NCBI RefSeq assembly: GCF_050947335.1
Contig: NC_134983.1
Span: 4,836,001-4,900,000, forward strand
Length of the DNA: 64,000 bases
Direction of reading: 5' to 3'
Source of the DNA: Megachile rotundata
Taxonomy: Eukaryota > Arthropoda > Insecta > Hymenoptera > Megachilidae
The position numbers and the translations under genes were made by a program. Shown here piece after piece: positions 23,521 through 36,819 of this stretch. Every line of letters starts with the position of its first letter. Positions within the stretch are counted from its first letter, which is position 1. The notes beneath the pieces were generated by a model. It was given only the letters and a program-made list of their open reading frames with translations, searched no databases and was not told the DNA's origin.

Positions 23521-24559
23521 ATGTACGAGTTCACGTGGCCGCTAATTGACGCTTAAACGAGATAAATCAGACAGACGATCGTGAAGATTGCACGGATATT
23601 ATTCTGTACGTAATTTTGCGCCTCTGGCAACGTTAACGTTTTATAATACGAAGGAAACGTAATTGTAAGTTCCGTTTTCGTTATATATGGAAGTTGAATT
23701 AAGAACGATTATCGTTTTATGGATACTATCAGAAGTGAATACATAGGGAGCAAAAGTTGCGCAATCTTAAGATTAATTTTTATTGCAAAATATAATTACA
23801 TTTGCTAGTATTTATCTTTATTTTATTGGATTTTAACATGTTTGTATTTCCTTGTATCTTTTTAAGATAGTCAACGTGATTTATCAGTACTTGAAAATTT
23901 CATAATATTTCTTTCATGTATATTTCTGTATATTCTGTTTTAGTATATTATTGTATATTCATATATTTATTTATATTATTGTTCATTTATTTTTCAGCAA
24001 AAAAACAAATTAAAGATGCAAAAACTTAGATATAGCTTAATAATAATATAAGATATAGGTTTAATACATCTTTAATATAAGACAAAAATATTGATTTGAA
24101 AAATGAATTTTGCACAATTTTTAGACTATTATATTAAAATTTAAATGAGTTAAAAGATACTGATTTTTTAACATTTACTACTTTGAATACAACTGTTTTT
24201 TAATTTCATATAAAAGATATATAAAATATCACTTATTAAAAACGTAGACTCAATATATGTATTTTGACCTTGAAATCTAAAAATAAAAAATTGTTTTTAA
24301 TAAATTTTTAGGAAAAATTCTTAATCTGATGTTAGTCATTGCTACACCACGTAAATGTTATACACTGTTTCATACTCCAAATTTTAAAGGTTCATATTGA
24401 CACGGCTGACAAATGCTGGATGATTCTGTTAGTGGTTTATTATGATGAGCAGATCAAGTGCTCGCTAAACAGCTTACACACATATATGCATGGTGTGTGG
24501 AGTGACGAGGAGTTAGAGATCCGTAGAGATATTCAATTCATAGTTCTGAAATTTTTATC

Positions 24560-25260
24560 TTTTCCAATTTAGAAATTTAGGTATTTCGTAGACAATTTCG
24601 AAATTTTCTATTTACAAATTTACAAGTTGACAAATCTACAAATTCATAAATTCACAAATTCACTTACAAATTTGCAAATATACAAATTTACGAATCTACA
24701 AATTTACAAAATCAGAAATTTACAAATTTACAAACTCACAAATTTACAAAATTTACAAATTTACAAAATCAGAAATTTACAAATATACCAATTTACCAAT
24801 TCACACATTCGCAAATTCACAGATTTACAAATTCACAACTAAAAATTAAAAATTTCGAATTTTCTAACGCCCAAGTATTCAAGTATAGAATTTTAGAAAT
24901 TTAGTAATTTAGAAGTGTAAAAATTTGTACTTAAAAAATACCCACAGAAATATAAAAATATTAAAATTTCTCAAATGGATGTTTAGAAGATTGAAAAATT
25001 ACCAATAAAAAATTTAAAAGTGTAAAAATATAAATATTGCAAATTCCTGAATTTTCAAACTGAGTAATGTAAAAGTTTGCGTAATGGCAAATATGAAAAT
25101 TTACAAATATAATTTATTATTTAATTTATAAATTTCATAATTTAAAACTCCAAGAATTTGAACGTATACAAATTTCAAATGTCCAAATCCTCAAATTCGA
25201 AAATTTAGGAACTTTTCAGTTCAGAAATATAAAAACTGCAAACTTCCAAATGTTACAATT
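24560..25260. repeat. Degenerate ACAAATTT-type string
   Basis: At 24600-24840 words such as TTTACAAATTTACAAA and ACAAATTCAC repeat with near-octamer spacing, then decay to about 25260. The frame reading TNLQIHKFTNSL comes from this repeat. Confidence 0.7.
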
Positions 25261-26439
25261 ACTAACCTACTCTAACCTGACTACCCATCTGTTTACTAGC
25301 GTACATACTCATCACTGGTTTAAAGAACGAAGTCTAAAATATTAAAGAAATAAAATCATCAATTAATTCTGCAATCTAGTTGCAGATAGACTTATAATTA
25401 AAAGACCACAACACAATAAACTCCCAGACTGAAACGAAAATACGTAAACAAACATCATTATTAATTAAATTCACGATTATTTTTTACGACGACGTAAAAA
25501 ATTGAAGTGCGTAGTATAATATTTAAAAAAGAAATGCCGACAACTCATTCGAGTACCGATACGGGGCCATAAAGCCTTGAAGCTGTTTATCACCACATTT
25601 TTTTTCGAAATTCAGACAAAATTTCATTTATCTTCCTATTCGTTTGGCTACACATCTTCTCTGGAGATTGTTTCGAAGTTTTCGGATTTCCTATCAGTCA
25701 TTCATGTCTGCCGAGAAGCAGATTCGATCAAAACTCCGGGCGATAAATAAACCTTCAATTTCTCGTTCCATGGCTTGCTGTCCATCAATTCTTCAATTCG
25801 AGAAACTCGTATCGCCGACATACGCTGAAATAAATTCTATCCGCGTTCTCAAGGTTCCTTATACTTCCTCGAGAAAATAGTTTCAAACTTAAAACTGGAT
25901 CTTTTTGAAGTTTTGGAGAAATAGTCATATCTTTAGCTAAATTTTTGTTACGATAATATTTATTGATAATAAAACGATACACGTATTAACCTTTAACCTT
26001 TAACTGAAATTATACTTCTTACATTATCATTAAACTTCGTCTCGCGTTTGCATGTTTTTTTCGAATGTTGGTTGTTTGCTATTTTTCACCTAATTAGATT
26101 ATTCATATATTGTATTGTATTATTAAATAAATGATCCTCGTTCTTGATATAATTTTATTACGTCACTTCAACCACGGATATCCTCACATACAACAATATT
26201 GGCGTCGAAATTTTCTGTGTCAAAGAGATGTCAAATTTGTAACTCACTTATAACGATCTATCTGTTGTCACTGTTGTTAATTGGTTCATATATGAGTAAT
26301 GCTAATTGATTATAAAGAAATTATAACTGAAGATAAATTAATTGTACTAACTGGTTCATAGTGGTAACAATGAGGTACACTGTTAATCGAAAATTTGTAG
26401 AATTATGTTGTCAAAAAAAAGTGATTTGGAAAAATTCAG

Positions 26440-27290
26440 AAGGAACGATTTTATGGAGTTGAAATTATGAAATTTAGAGAATTTGAGGTATTTAAGGAAT
26501 ATGAAAAATTTTATATATTTATGAAATTTTCAAAAATTTGGGAAATTCGAGAAATTGACGAATTAATACATTTTTAATTCAGAAAATTGGGAATTTGTAA
26601 ATTTGGAAAATAAGGCTTTTATGGAGAAGGAAATTTGGATATTTTGAGAATTTGAAGAATCTGTTAAATTTATGAAATTTGAGAAATTTAATATATTCGA
26701 AAATTTATAAATTGTTCATCTAAGAAATTGGAAATTTGACAAGTTAAAAAGTAACGTGTTTCTGGAATTGAAAATTTAGGTCTTTGAAGAATTTGAAAAA
26801 TTTAATGAATTTGAAAAAATTGCGGAATTTGAGAAATTTGGATAAATTTTGAAATTAAAGTTGTTGTCAATGTAGGAATTTAGGGATTTAGGAATTTAAG
26901 AAAGAGGAATTTTGAAAATCTGATAATTAAGAAATTTGTATATTCAAAAAGTTGACAAAATTGAAAATTTGGAAATTGGTGAAATTGCCAAGTTTGCAAT
27001 TCGAAAATTGGTAAAATTCTCAAGCTTGCAATTCGAAAATTGGGGAAATTGTCAAGTTAAAAATTTGAAAATTTAGAAAATTGCCAATTTGGGAATTTGT
27101 GAATTTGAAAATTTAGGAATTTGTCAAGTTAAAAATTTGAAAATTTGGAAAATTGCGGATTTGCAAATTTGTGAATCTGAAAATTTGGAAAAATGGCAAT
27201 TTCAGAATTTATGAATTATAATTTGGGGAATACTGGATTTAGAAATTTATAAATTTGAAAATGGAAGGAATTGTGGATTTAAGCAAAGCT
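26440..27290. repeat. Degenerate GAAATTTG-type string
   Basis: About 850 bp of GAAATTTGG/GAATTTG words, opposite polarity to the block at 24560. Internal near-duplicates occur around 26980-27180 (AAGTTAAAAATTTGAAAATTT twice, about 72 bp apart). Confidence 0.65.
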
Positions 27291-27309
27291 AGCAAAATTC
27301 AGAAGATAA

Positions 27310-29990
27310 ATCCCTTAAATGCCAATAACCAATTGTTGGAATAAGGACGGTAGGCAGTACCGAGGAATGTTTATCAACAGGATAACCGGCCATAGCGCGA
27401 CGAGGGGTAGAGAGCACCCTTCGAGGCAGCTAGCGGCGAAGATTCATTCTATGTCGAGCGATCGGAGCGAACAGTTGTTTATATACAACAGTACCGAATA
27501 AACGAAAGTGAAATCGAAACGTAGAAGTTATTTAATAAGCCTAAATTTTCATTTCTAACTTGATTTTTCTAATACAATACTAAGCAAGGGATGCTAAAAG
27601 AAAACTCGTTTTACTTCAATTTTAAAAAAGTTACACCGTTTCAAAGGATATTCAAATACTTTCATGACCCACTATAGTATTTCCATAATTAAGTTTTTAA
27701 CTTCGTGTTAGTTCCACGGAGACATTTCCCTAAGACCATCAGATTTTCCACGATTTTCCTTTATGGCCGCCGCAAATGGGTCATAAAATTCAATGAAAGT
27801 GGTCTGCAATCATGGAAATCCTTCCAAAGAAAGAGGAATGTTCGCGGGTGATCATAAATAATTTCATTAAAAAAACATTCGATCGAAGTCGAAGCCATCT
27901 GCGTAATCAGGAGGGCAGGCTATAAATTGTTGAAGAGAATGGAAAAGGTTCGATGTCATTTCGAGCATTTCGTGAGAAAGAATTATTTTGAAACGGTCAA
28001 AGAAAAGGGTAAGAGGAGTAAAGGGTGAAACTTGGATCCTTTCCCATTTCGTATAACAGCACACGACATTATGAAGCATGGCTTAATGCAATCGCGTGAA
28101 AAATTCTTTTCCATTCATGACATGAAACCCCCGCTTATCGTTGATCCTCGGAAATAATTAATTGAATTAATTAATTAATTATCCCCTGTCCCCTCGGACA
28201 CGTATCTTCTATAATTCCTTTTGAAAATTAAAATGAATTTCTGCGACGGTTGAACTTTCTTGAATGTCTGACCAGTTTTAAATTAAACTGTCGTTAAGTA
28301 ACTCTTTTCATCTCAACAAGTTCAGAAACCCGTTTGCTTAACCAGTTCAGCGATGAACTTTTTCGAAGCTTTTAGATCAAGAAGTTGTCTCAGAAAAATT
28401 TGTCTATAACAGTTTTCGAAATTGCTGTTTCAAGATCCAATTTCGGAAAGAAATAATTTTGATACGCTTTAAATGAATGCACGTAAATCAGACACAGAAT
28501 TAATACTAGGTTTATAGACTTTCGATGATCAGCTTTAAGACAAAAAATAAAGGACAAGAATAAAGAAAGGGAGAAACATAAATTAATTTATATAATCATT
28601 TTTCATCTTAACAAAAGTTATTCTGAATTTCTGTTATTTAAAATAAGGAATCTATGATATGTCACTTTCACGTACTCCGTAAACCTAGTGTTATCAGATA
28701 TTTTTATAATGATTTATGACTTAAAAAGACAAAAGAACTATTTCAACTTTTATTCATTTCTTAGTAATTTCACAATTTATTGCAATAAAAGATATACCAT
28801 GTTTATGCATATAAGGGATATTATTAAGTAAAAAATCGTTCAGCATCAACGCTATATGTCACCATAATCGAACTCAAAGCCCCATCACGGTGGTGTCACG
28901 AAAATCGAAATTCTCCAGTGAAAGGGGGTTCGTAGACGAATAAGGGGCGAGAAGCGGAAGGGTTTTAGCGTGTGGCGCGAACCGAATGAACTGGGAGGGT
29001 TGATTCGAACCCAAAACTAAATCACAACTACCAACTAATTCCATCGCGAGGAGTTTGGATCCCGAGGAAGCGGAACGGGTGGGTGTCGATGGAACGAGAT
29101 TCTTCGTGGTCGGTTTGTTGGAGAAAGAGGGAAAGCCGGTGACGAAGAAGGAAAAAACGAGGAAACGCGGTTGCGAAGCAGAGGAGGGACAAGAAAGCAC
29201 TTCAATCGCAGCCACTTTGGCTCGAGCAGCGTAATTTATGCGTTCAATACCCGACCACGGCACCGGGCCAGCCATTCCAGCCTGCACTCTGAAAAAATAT
29301 ATTAATTCCGGGCTCCTTTAAAAGTTATTGCAAAAGGAGTTGGTTACGGTCGCCGCGGGGCGAGCGAGCATCGTAGACGGAAATCGGGAACGAGGGGGTG
29401 GGAAATGCTGGAAAGCAAACCTCCAACTTTCTCGCGGCGATGGAAATGACTTGGGTGTAAAATATGGTGGCAGACAAGTCGCAGGTGCGGCTACGTAGGA
29501 GTCACAGGAAGATCGGCATCCTCGTTAGTCTTTCCCCTTTTGATCAAATCTATCCTTACCCCATGGCCGGATTAAACTTTTTGGGCACCCGGCTCTATTA
29601 ACTCCGCGGACTGCGTCGTAGAAAAACGACAGAGGGGATGAATTTACGGTAGGGTAAAGGTGTCTAAAATGAGTCCTTTAACCCCTTGTCTTTGAGGAGA
29701 CTGATTCGTGATTCACAGTTAGAGTGTGATGAATCTTAATCGAGTTTTTAATATATTTCAATTTGAAGTTCGCCTAATTTGTATAGTTAAGGATTTGTGA
29801 CTATAAAGTAATGATATTTTTACTTTCTATGTTTGTTTTGATATTGTGAATAGAGAGTTTGGGTTGACGTGATGTATAAATCAGAGAGGGGTTAAGGAAC
29901 ATTTCGTATAAAGGGTAGAGATGTGTATTCGGGTGCAATGTTGGCGTTTGGATAAAGGGAAAAATGAAAACTTGATAATTTTTATAATTT
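27310..29990. other. Mixed-complexity intron stretch with GC-rich islands
   Basis: GC-rich patches at about 27340-27500, 27700-28100 and 28860-29640 stand out. A minus-strand frame at 28874-29287 (starts MQAGMAGPVPWSGIERINYA) matches no family known to me and has no supporting splice sites. A T-arm-like GGGTTCGAAT near 29000 (minus) lacks the rest of a tRNA. The patches may be conserved regulatory DNA (inference). Confidence 0.35.
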
Positions 29991-29999
29991 TTGTTCTCA

Positions 30000-30410
30000 G
30001 ATAGTAGATTTGTAAGTTTCTGAATTGTTGAATTTTCAAATTATAAAATTTATAATCTTTACACTTTCAAATTATTAAGTTAACAAATTTAGAAACTTAA
30101 TAAATTTCTGTACTTTTAAATTTACAAATGATCAATTCTCAGAGAACTAAATTTCTAAACTTCAAAATTTACAAATAACCACTTTTGGGATTATAAAATT
30201 TTCCTATTTACACATTTGTAAATTTTCAAATAGTCAAATTATTAAATTTTCAAATTTTTAAACTTTTGCACTTCTAAATATTCAAATTTCCAAGTTTCTA
30301 AATTTCTAAATGATTAAATTCCTAAATTATTAAATTACTAAATTATTCGGTTTCCAAGCGTCCAAACTTTCAAATTTTCAAGTTTGCAAATGTCCAATTC
30401 CCAAATCACG
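30000..30410. repeat. Degenerate AAATTTCC/AAATTTTC string
   Basis: Words AAATTATTAAATT, TTTCAAATTTCCAAG and similar, with C spacers on the plus strand. Confidence 0.6.
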
Positions 30411-30628
30411 AAGTTCTGTTTAAAATTACCCATGTTTAAGCGATACATGAATATAGGTTATGTTACATTAATACCATAAAATTAAATCTCCCGAATTATT
30501 ATAAAATTACCGCTTTTATATAATAACAAACGCGAACGATTAATTTTATAATGAAATATTGTTAAGTCATAAAGTTCCATTTTAAATTAACCGTGTGTAA
30601 ACGATACATGAATATAGGTTATGTTAGA
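30406..30628. repeat. Direct repeat pair, ~55 bp, 160 bp apart
   Basis: GATACATGAATATAGGTTAT is identical at about 30441 and 30602, and the similarity extends upstream (AAGTTC ... TTAAATTA) in both copies. The pair is a diverged duplication. Confidence 0.6.
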
Positions 30629-31260
30629 TATTCCGAAATGATCGTAATACGTAAGTTGATACAATTCATAACGAAATCATCGATATTACTTCGATATATT
30701 GCAATTTGTAATATGAAATTATCAGTTCATACGCGTAATTTGCTTCTGCGTGTAATTTCATTTCGTATTGATTCGCGAAATTTACGGTGGGAAAAAAGTG
30801 AGATAGGTTAATGGAACTTTCAACCGTACAGAACCATTGACATTGTCAATGAACAACGATAATTGCGGCTCTGTTGTTAAATACGTTTGATTTGCTCGGA
30901 CTGAAAAGAGTTACAGAGTAATGGGCATGGCTCGTGATTGCATCGCCACTTCAATTCCGTTCTTCACGACGGAAGTGAGACCGTGCTTTACCTCTTTCGC
31001 GTGCGAATCAATTTGAATATATGAATTTTCATTTTTACCGCGGTATTTTTATGAATAACACAGGAGAAACGCCTCGGTAAAGGATTTCATTATAGATTGC
31101 GAAAGAAATGAAGATGAAGACTTGAGCAAAGACTCCAGAAAATAGCTGTAATATTTATTTCAGTTTTTCCATAAATTATATCAATGAATATGAACTTTCT
31201 TTTTAACACGTTTCGCCAGGAGAATCGTCAAATCTATCATCGATTCTCGCTATATGGCTC

Positions 31261-31529
31261 GTTGCACAGCGACGATATTTCGAGTTCTTTTGAAACGTTT
31301 GAACGTGCAAATTTGAAAATTTGTAAATTCGATGTGTCCGAATTTCATTGTATTGATAGTGACAAAGTACCCGAAGGTCACATGAAATGGAACTCGTCCA
31401 CCTATATAAAAATATGATGGTACTCTGTCACCGTTGCACAACAAAATTCGGGCACGTCGAATTTACAAATTTTCAAATTTGCACGTTCAAACGTTTTAAA
31501 AGAGAGTCGAAATATCATCACTGTGCAAG
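31261..31529. repeat. Long imperfect inverted repeat (~110-bp arms)
   Basis: Left arm 31261-31372 and right arm 31419-31529 are inverted copies; the core AACGTGCAAATTTGAAAATT and its complement are exact. The loop is about 46 bp. Frames on both strands encode the same EFTNFQICTFKRFKR peptide, which is simply the inverted repeat. This may be a foldback MITE or a source of long hairpin RNA. Confidence 0.7.
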
Positions 31530-31539
31530 GACACTGCAA

Positions 31540-33580
31540 TTAAATCACTGTTCATATTTGAAATTAGTTGAGCATCGAAATGAAAAATAAAAGAACGAGA
31601 ATTCAGCGAGAGAGAGGGCGAAGAGACTAATATGCAGAAACCATGAAGAACGTTAGCCACCGTGACGCAATTTCCGGCGTTTCTATCAGAATTGGCACTC
31701 CCAGTGACCGAAGAGGTAGCCGATGCACTTCAAAGTGGTCCTGAACTCTTTCGACTCTTGATTCGTTGATTCGATTCGTCCATTTTCTGTCATCTCGGTT
31801 CCGTGCGCGAGGAAGAGCCTCGATTCGAAGGCTTTCCACTTCTGACGGCACGTAATTGGAATAATAATATGTGACGTACTTCGTAAAAATGGGATGTGAG
31901 AAATACAACTCTTCGAAAATGACGTGATTTAAATTACACGCTCCGTATCGATGCCTGATATGTCGTGGCAAGTAATTTTTAACGAAGTTAATAATTATTC
32001 GAGCAAACTGTGGTCTTGTTACAAAGAGTATACTTTTCTGTCTAAGACAAGGTAAAAAGAATAGACTTTCATATATTTTTATGCGGAATAAGTTAGAATT
32101 TTTATTAAAAATTCGAGCGGTCATCAGACGGTGATTTATCGAGGAAGAATTACTTCATACCTAATTTAACCTATACGCGATCGAGATGAACTTATTGTAC
32201 TCATTGATGTACTACACATAATTTATTTAATTTTAAATAGAATTTAATAAATGTACTTTTAACGAGTTTCGAGTATTTTTAAGTTTCGAATAAAAATGAT
32301 ATAACTGTGAATAAATGGACTATCCAAATAGACATTAAACTTAAGTACGTTAGTTTTATTTTATATGATACCAACATGAATTTATGTTAAAATAATACAA
32401 AATGTTAAAAAATGTAATTAGATTAAATGTGTGTTTTTTTATTATTATTTAACCCCTTAACTTACAATTTTATAGCTTATTGTTTCAGACAGAGATTTAA
32501 TTATTGTTGTAATGTTGAGACAGACAAAGAATGTTCTAATGTTAGGGATATTTTAAATATTGCGATCTTTGATGAACGGGTTGGAATTAAAATTCAATCA
32601 TAGTGAAAATTTAAGTCAGATTTATCGCATTTCAACAATTATGTGCGTTACGTGTGCAACACGATATTATAAGGCAAGGGGTTAAAAACGAGATGAGAAT
32701 TGGTCAATAAATTTATAATTTCTAAATTTGTATACTTGTAAATTCGTAAATTTGTAATTTCGTAAATTCCTAACTTTCTAATTTTCTAAATTTGAAATTC
32801 CTTAAATTTAAAAATTCAGAAATGTGCAATTGTAAATTTTCTAAATTTGAAATTCATGAATTCCAAAATTCGGAAGTGTGCAATTTTTAATTTACTAAAT
32901 TTTAACTTTAAAATTGACAAATTCCGTAATGTATAAGTCTGTAAATTTCAAATTTGTCATCTTCACGAAATTATATAACTTAAGAAATCTACAAAGAAGG
33001 TTTCATAAGCTTTTCTCATAGCAGTAACCATTTCTGAGATAATATTATATAAATCTGCAATTGATGAAAGCTATACACTTAATCCCGAAGGCTAGGGGTG
33101 AGTAATCAAGATTGTGGATTAAATCGCGACTGCAGGAAAATTGGCTTGCATTGTTCAGCAGTGTATGGTTATTGTCATGAAAACTTGTAAGCCATTGTAC
33201 AGAATAGTGATTATTTCTACATAGAAAAGGCATGCAACCCTTCTTATAGAAAATATCCTAAATTATACATTTCATAATAAATTCTGTTGCTGTAAAATTT
33301 ATAGTTAACGAGATATTTGGAAATAACTATTTTTTACTTTAAACGCTGTACAAAACTTTAACTTTCGTTTTTCTTTACGTGATGCAATTTTTTGGGATGT
33401 CAAATAAAACACTCTATGAAAAAATTTGATTGTCACCAGTATTATGATCATTGTTCACTTTCTCTGAGAAGTTAAACCAATCACTTGTTTGAACGTCCTT
33501 AAATAATATTTCCATAAGTTCCCACAGTTAATTTCAACAAATTATGTATAGTTTGCATTCAATACTTTTTGCATTCTATT
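31540..33580. other. Intron stretch without recognised gene
   Basis: A 165-codon minus-strand frame (31627-32124) has no recognisable domain and is not supported. A degenerate AAATTT string lies at about 32700-32960. The rest is AT-rich with no clear features. Confidence 0.4.
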
Positions 33581-33587
33581 TATTTAA

Positions 33588-33892
33588 CCTTTTAGGTACG
33601 GCCGAATTCTGCGTGTGGGTATTTCCCTGGACGGCAGGGTCTGACGTGAACGATGTATTATCGATATAACACTGCAAAGTGTGACGGGCAATCCCGTTCT
33701 ATGCACGAGAACATTCAAATGAAGTATTTGATCACTGTATCTTATTCTTTTTATCTTCTTCATACCCTGCATATTTCTATTGATTTTATTTTCGATTTCC
33801 GAGTCGGATTCTGAATTGTCAGAAATTGCCCTTTGTTTTCTATTTTCATGTGGCATTTTGGGGTTAGAGACTCTAACAATGTATAAGGACAT
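33588..33892 (-). pseudogene. Remnant of piggyBac-like transposase
   Basis: The frame of about 100 codons starts MSLYIVRVSNPKMPHENRKQ and contains the acidic SDNSESDSEIE run; its stop overlaps the flanking TTAA. It lacks the whole DDD catalytic core (normal proteins are about 550-600 residues), so it cannot be active. Confidence 0.5.
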
Positions 33893-34106
33893 GTTAGAAA
33901 AAACAAATGGTATATTTATTTAAGGAAAAAGCAATAATTTATATCTGACTGCCTATTTTGTCTATCTATTGTTTTATTTGCACTGTTGTAAATCGATGTA
34001 AAGAAAAAAGAAGTGTACAACAATTATGAAAGCCACTATAGTGGCGCGTCGTCCTGAAAGATGATATCCACAAAAGCCACTATAGTGGCGCGTCGTACCT
34101 AAAAGG
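33588..34106 (-). mobile_element. piggyBac-like non-autonomous element
   Basis: Both sides carry TTAA (33584-33587, 34107-34110), the piggyBac target. The ends are perfect 13-bp inverted repeats CCTTTTAGGTACG (33588-33600 and complement at 34094-34106). Inside the right end the 21-bp word starting GCCACTATAGTGGCGCGTCG occurs twice (34032 and 34076); its first 14 bp are a palindrome. A minus-strand frame (33892-33584) is acid/serine-rich at the start (SDNSESDSEIE), like piggyBac transposase N-termini, and ends with PVTLC..IIH, which may be the remnant of the C-terminal cysteine-rich domain. I infer a 519-bp internal-deletion derivative keeping both transposase ends. Confidence 0.8.
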
Positions 34107-34110
34107 TTAA

Positions 34111-36160
34111 ATTTACAGATATTATTTCCATCGTTGCTTAAAATATAATATTTTTATTTAATTGTTTCTTTCCATTGTTTCTTATAAAAATTCTATTCTG
34201 TGTTAGAAAAAGTATTTTCTAATCTTCTACAAAGTGATTAATTCCTTGGTCTATAACTGCGAGTTAGATTCGTGATGCACATTGCAGTTCAAATGTGACA
34301 AAACTAAATCGTATTTGCATAAAGATCCAGTTTTGAGTATAACACCAACTGTAGTTTGTATAAAGATAGCTAAATCCAAAATATACCTAAAACGTCAATA
34401 TTCTTTATTTGCCATAACGCTGTCGTAATGATTAGGCAGCTTTGATTGATGCACCTGCTAAAAAACTTGTAGGTTAAAAGGTTAATATCACTTTTGACCT
34501 GATGTGTCAGAAAAGTAACAATGATGATAACATCGAAAAAATGTCATAGATCTTTCACTACTTATCACAGAGAAGCTTTTGGGTCAAATATACCGATAAA
34601 CATACTTTCTTATGAAATATTTTCTTCTATACATTTAAAAAGTGATTGAAAAATAGGTTAATCGTAAAAAACTGTTACTTAAGTGCCCGCCTACAATATA
34701 TAAAACGAAGAACTTCAAAGATATCTACCTAAAGCAGCCCGCAGTCGCTTGATAGATCGATCGTTTACCGATCATATCGATTATACAATATATTGAGTAA
34801 ACAAAAGATCTTCAAACTTTTACCGCAGAATACATTGTACTATCTATGAACAGCATTACGCAATATTGGTTGAGTTTTGACCTAAATTTCGTACAACGAG
34901 CTATAAAGTATATCTCGAGCGGTTTGAGAGTTAATACGGAATTACGGCGCAAAAAAATTGCGCGAAAATCGAATATCCATCTTTGAGGCAGAAAAGAACA
35001 ACAGAAGGGATGGAGAAGGAGGAAAGAGCAAGCTGTTTATGCACCGTTGTCTCTATAGAGCAGCTGGTAATTCTCACGTTATCAAGGGAACTATGGGGTG
35101 GGTGTGAACGATGTTAAATAAGATCTTAAAATACCCGTTCACGAGTGGTAATCCTCGAGACACCTGGTGACGTAACATTATAATTTCAACAGTGCCGCAT
35201 TCAAGCTCCGATGAACTCCAATCCGCTATTCGCGGTATTTTATCGTACACGTTGCTCGTCTTGGCCAGTTCTTTCTCGTGGTCCTTCGGAATGGATCTCA
35301 GCCCGACCTATTTTTCCCCATAACGACTTTCGTTATCGGGCAAAACAAGATTTTACATTATTTGTAAATAATGGGTTTGTTTGCGACACGCTACGTGCAC
35401 CTGAATACGATCCCGATAAGTTCAACCGGCTGCAATTTTTATTGCACCTCCTCAATTGGGTCAACGCTGTTTCCGGGCTTCTTCCTTTTTTATCATTTCT
35501 TCGTTAACCCTTTGTATTTAGGTTTCTGTGGTGAATAATTGTTCGAATGAAATTTTACTTGGTACTTTTGAATGTGCGTGTTTATGTGCGGGTAATGAAT
35601 GAGCAGTTTCAAAGAAAAAAATGCGGGAAATGAGAGATAGCATTTTCTTCAATTTTAATGAATCAGTTCTCAATTTTTTTTATAAACACAGACCATTAGA
35701 ATCAGAATAACATGCTTACAGTATCAGTAAGTGAAGCATGTTTTGCATGTAAGGATTTAATCTTTTGTTTTATGATTTTCTCAATTTTAAAGTGAAATTA
35801 TTTTAAAATTTTCATGAACAATGATTGTCCATATTTTGTTGATACTTCATGATGTGGGGACAATATTTTTAAGATATTGTTAAGAATAGTGGGAGTGACT
35901 AAAATGTAATTGTAATTTGAAATTCATTATAATTTTAGTGGAAATCTGCTGATGCTTCTTTAAATTTCAAATTTATTTTAATATTACCTAACTAGGTACA
36001 TAATTTTATGATTAAAATTTATTTTCTTCAGTTCGAACAATAGCGTGATACATAATTTAGAATAAATGAGTACTAAAAATAATTAATTTATATGAAACTG
36101 TGTAGTTTAGGTTGAGTAAGACTTGAAGTTCACATAAGAGTGTATTTCGATTATAAAATT
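34111..36160. other. Intron stretch with a GC-rich island at 34930-35510
   Basis: The island contains a 98-codon plus-strand frame (35211-35507) with no recognised domain and no splice context. The rest is AT-rich. No gene is supported. Confidence 0.35.
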
Positions 36161-36400
36161 ATTTATCTAAAAATGTTTCTGTATAAGATTGTTTAAAAAA
36201 GGCTACAAGAACTTGAAAATTGGACAATCTAAAATGTAAAATCTTATAAAATTGAAAAGTTATAAATGTGAAGATTAGGAAAGTTGAAATTTTGGAATGT
36301 AGTACGCATAAAATTAAAAAAATTAGAAAATTGTACGTTTGAAAACTGTAAAAATTTACAATATGTAAGTATAACAATTAGAAAACATCTTACATTATGT
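36160..36400. repeat. Degenerate GAAAATT-type string (split by MITE)
   Basis: A/T words with G spacers end next to the TA-target MITE at 36422, and the same type of sequence resumes at 36820. The MITE probably inserted into an older string. Confidence 0.5.
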
Positions 36401-36421
36401 ACTTGAAATAATAAAGACCTA

Positions 36422-36807
36422 CAGTGAGTCCCAAAACTATTCGTACCCTCACAACTTCCAACTATAAATGATTATTTGTATGTTTAACACATCGTAACAA
36501 ATATTTTATTGATTGGGTAAGATAATACATTTAATGAGCTTTCAATAAATATAAATTTTATTTCAAAACTAACCGTGTGGAATAATATACGAATACTTTT
36601 GCTTCATTGATTTTCCACCTATTTGTAAGAAGGCACGTTTATATAATACTAATTTGTTAATTCTCTAATAAAATTCGTATAAAATAAAAGCTTATTAAAT
36701 ACATTATCCTACCCTATAAGTAACATTTTTGTTTCGATTTGTTAAACATAGAAATAATCATTTATAGTTGGAAGTTGTGAGGGTACGAATAGTTTTGGGA
36801 CTCACTG
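36422..36807. mobile_element. TA-target MITE (Tc1/mariner-type) with perfect 56-bp ends
   Basis: The left end CAGTGAGTCCCAAAACTATT (36422) is repeated as its exact reverse complement at the right end (36807). The identity covers 56 bp per arm without a mismatch, flanked by TA on both sides. Total length is 386 bp, interior AT-rich, with no transposase. The CAGT start with TA duplication is typical of Tc1-like families. Perfect ends suggest recent mobilisation. Confidence 0.88.
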
Positions 36808-36819
36808 TAAATGTTTGAT

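Noticed and set aside
28985..29060. T-arm-like GGGTTCGAATC suggesting a tRNA on the minus strand
   Set aside because: No acceptor stem, anticodon arm or proper A box at the right spacing.
28874..29287. 137-codon minus-strand frame in a GC-rich island
   Set aside because: No family resemblance, no flanking splice sites; left as a possible regulatory island.
31627..32124. 165-codon minus-strand frame
   Set aside because: No known motif, AT-biased residues, no splice or promoter support.
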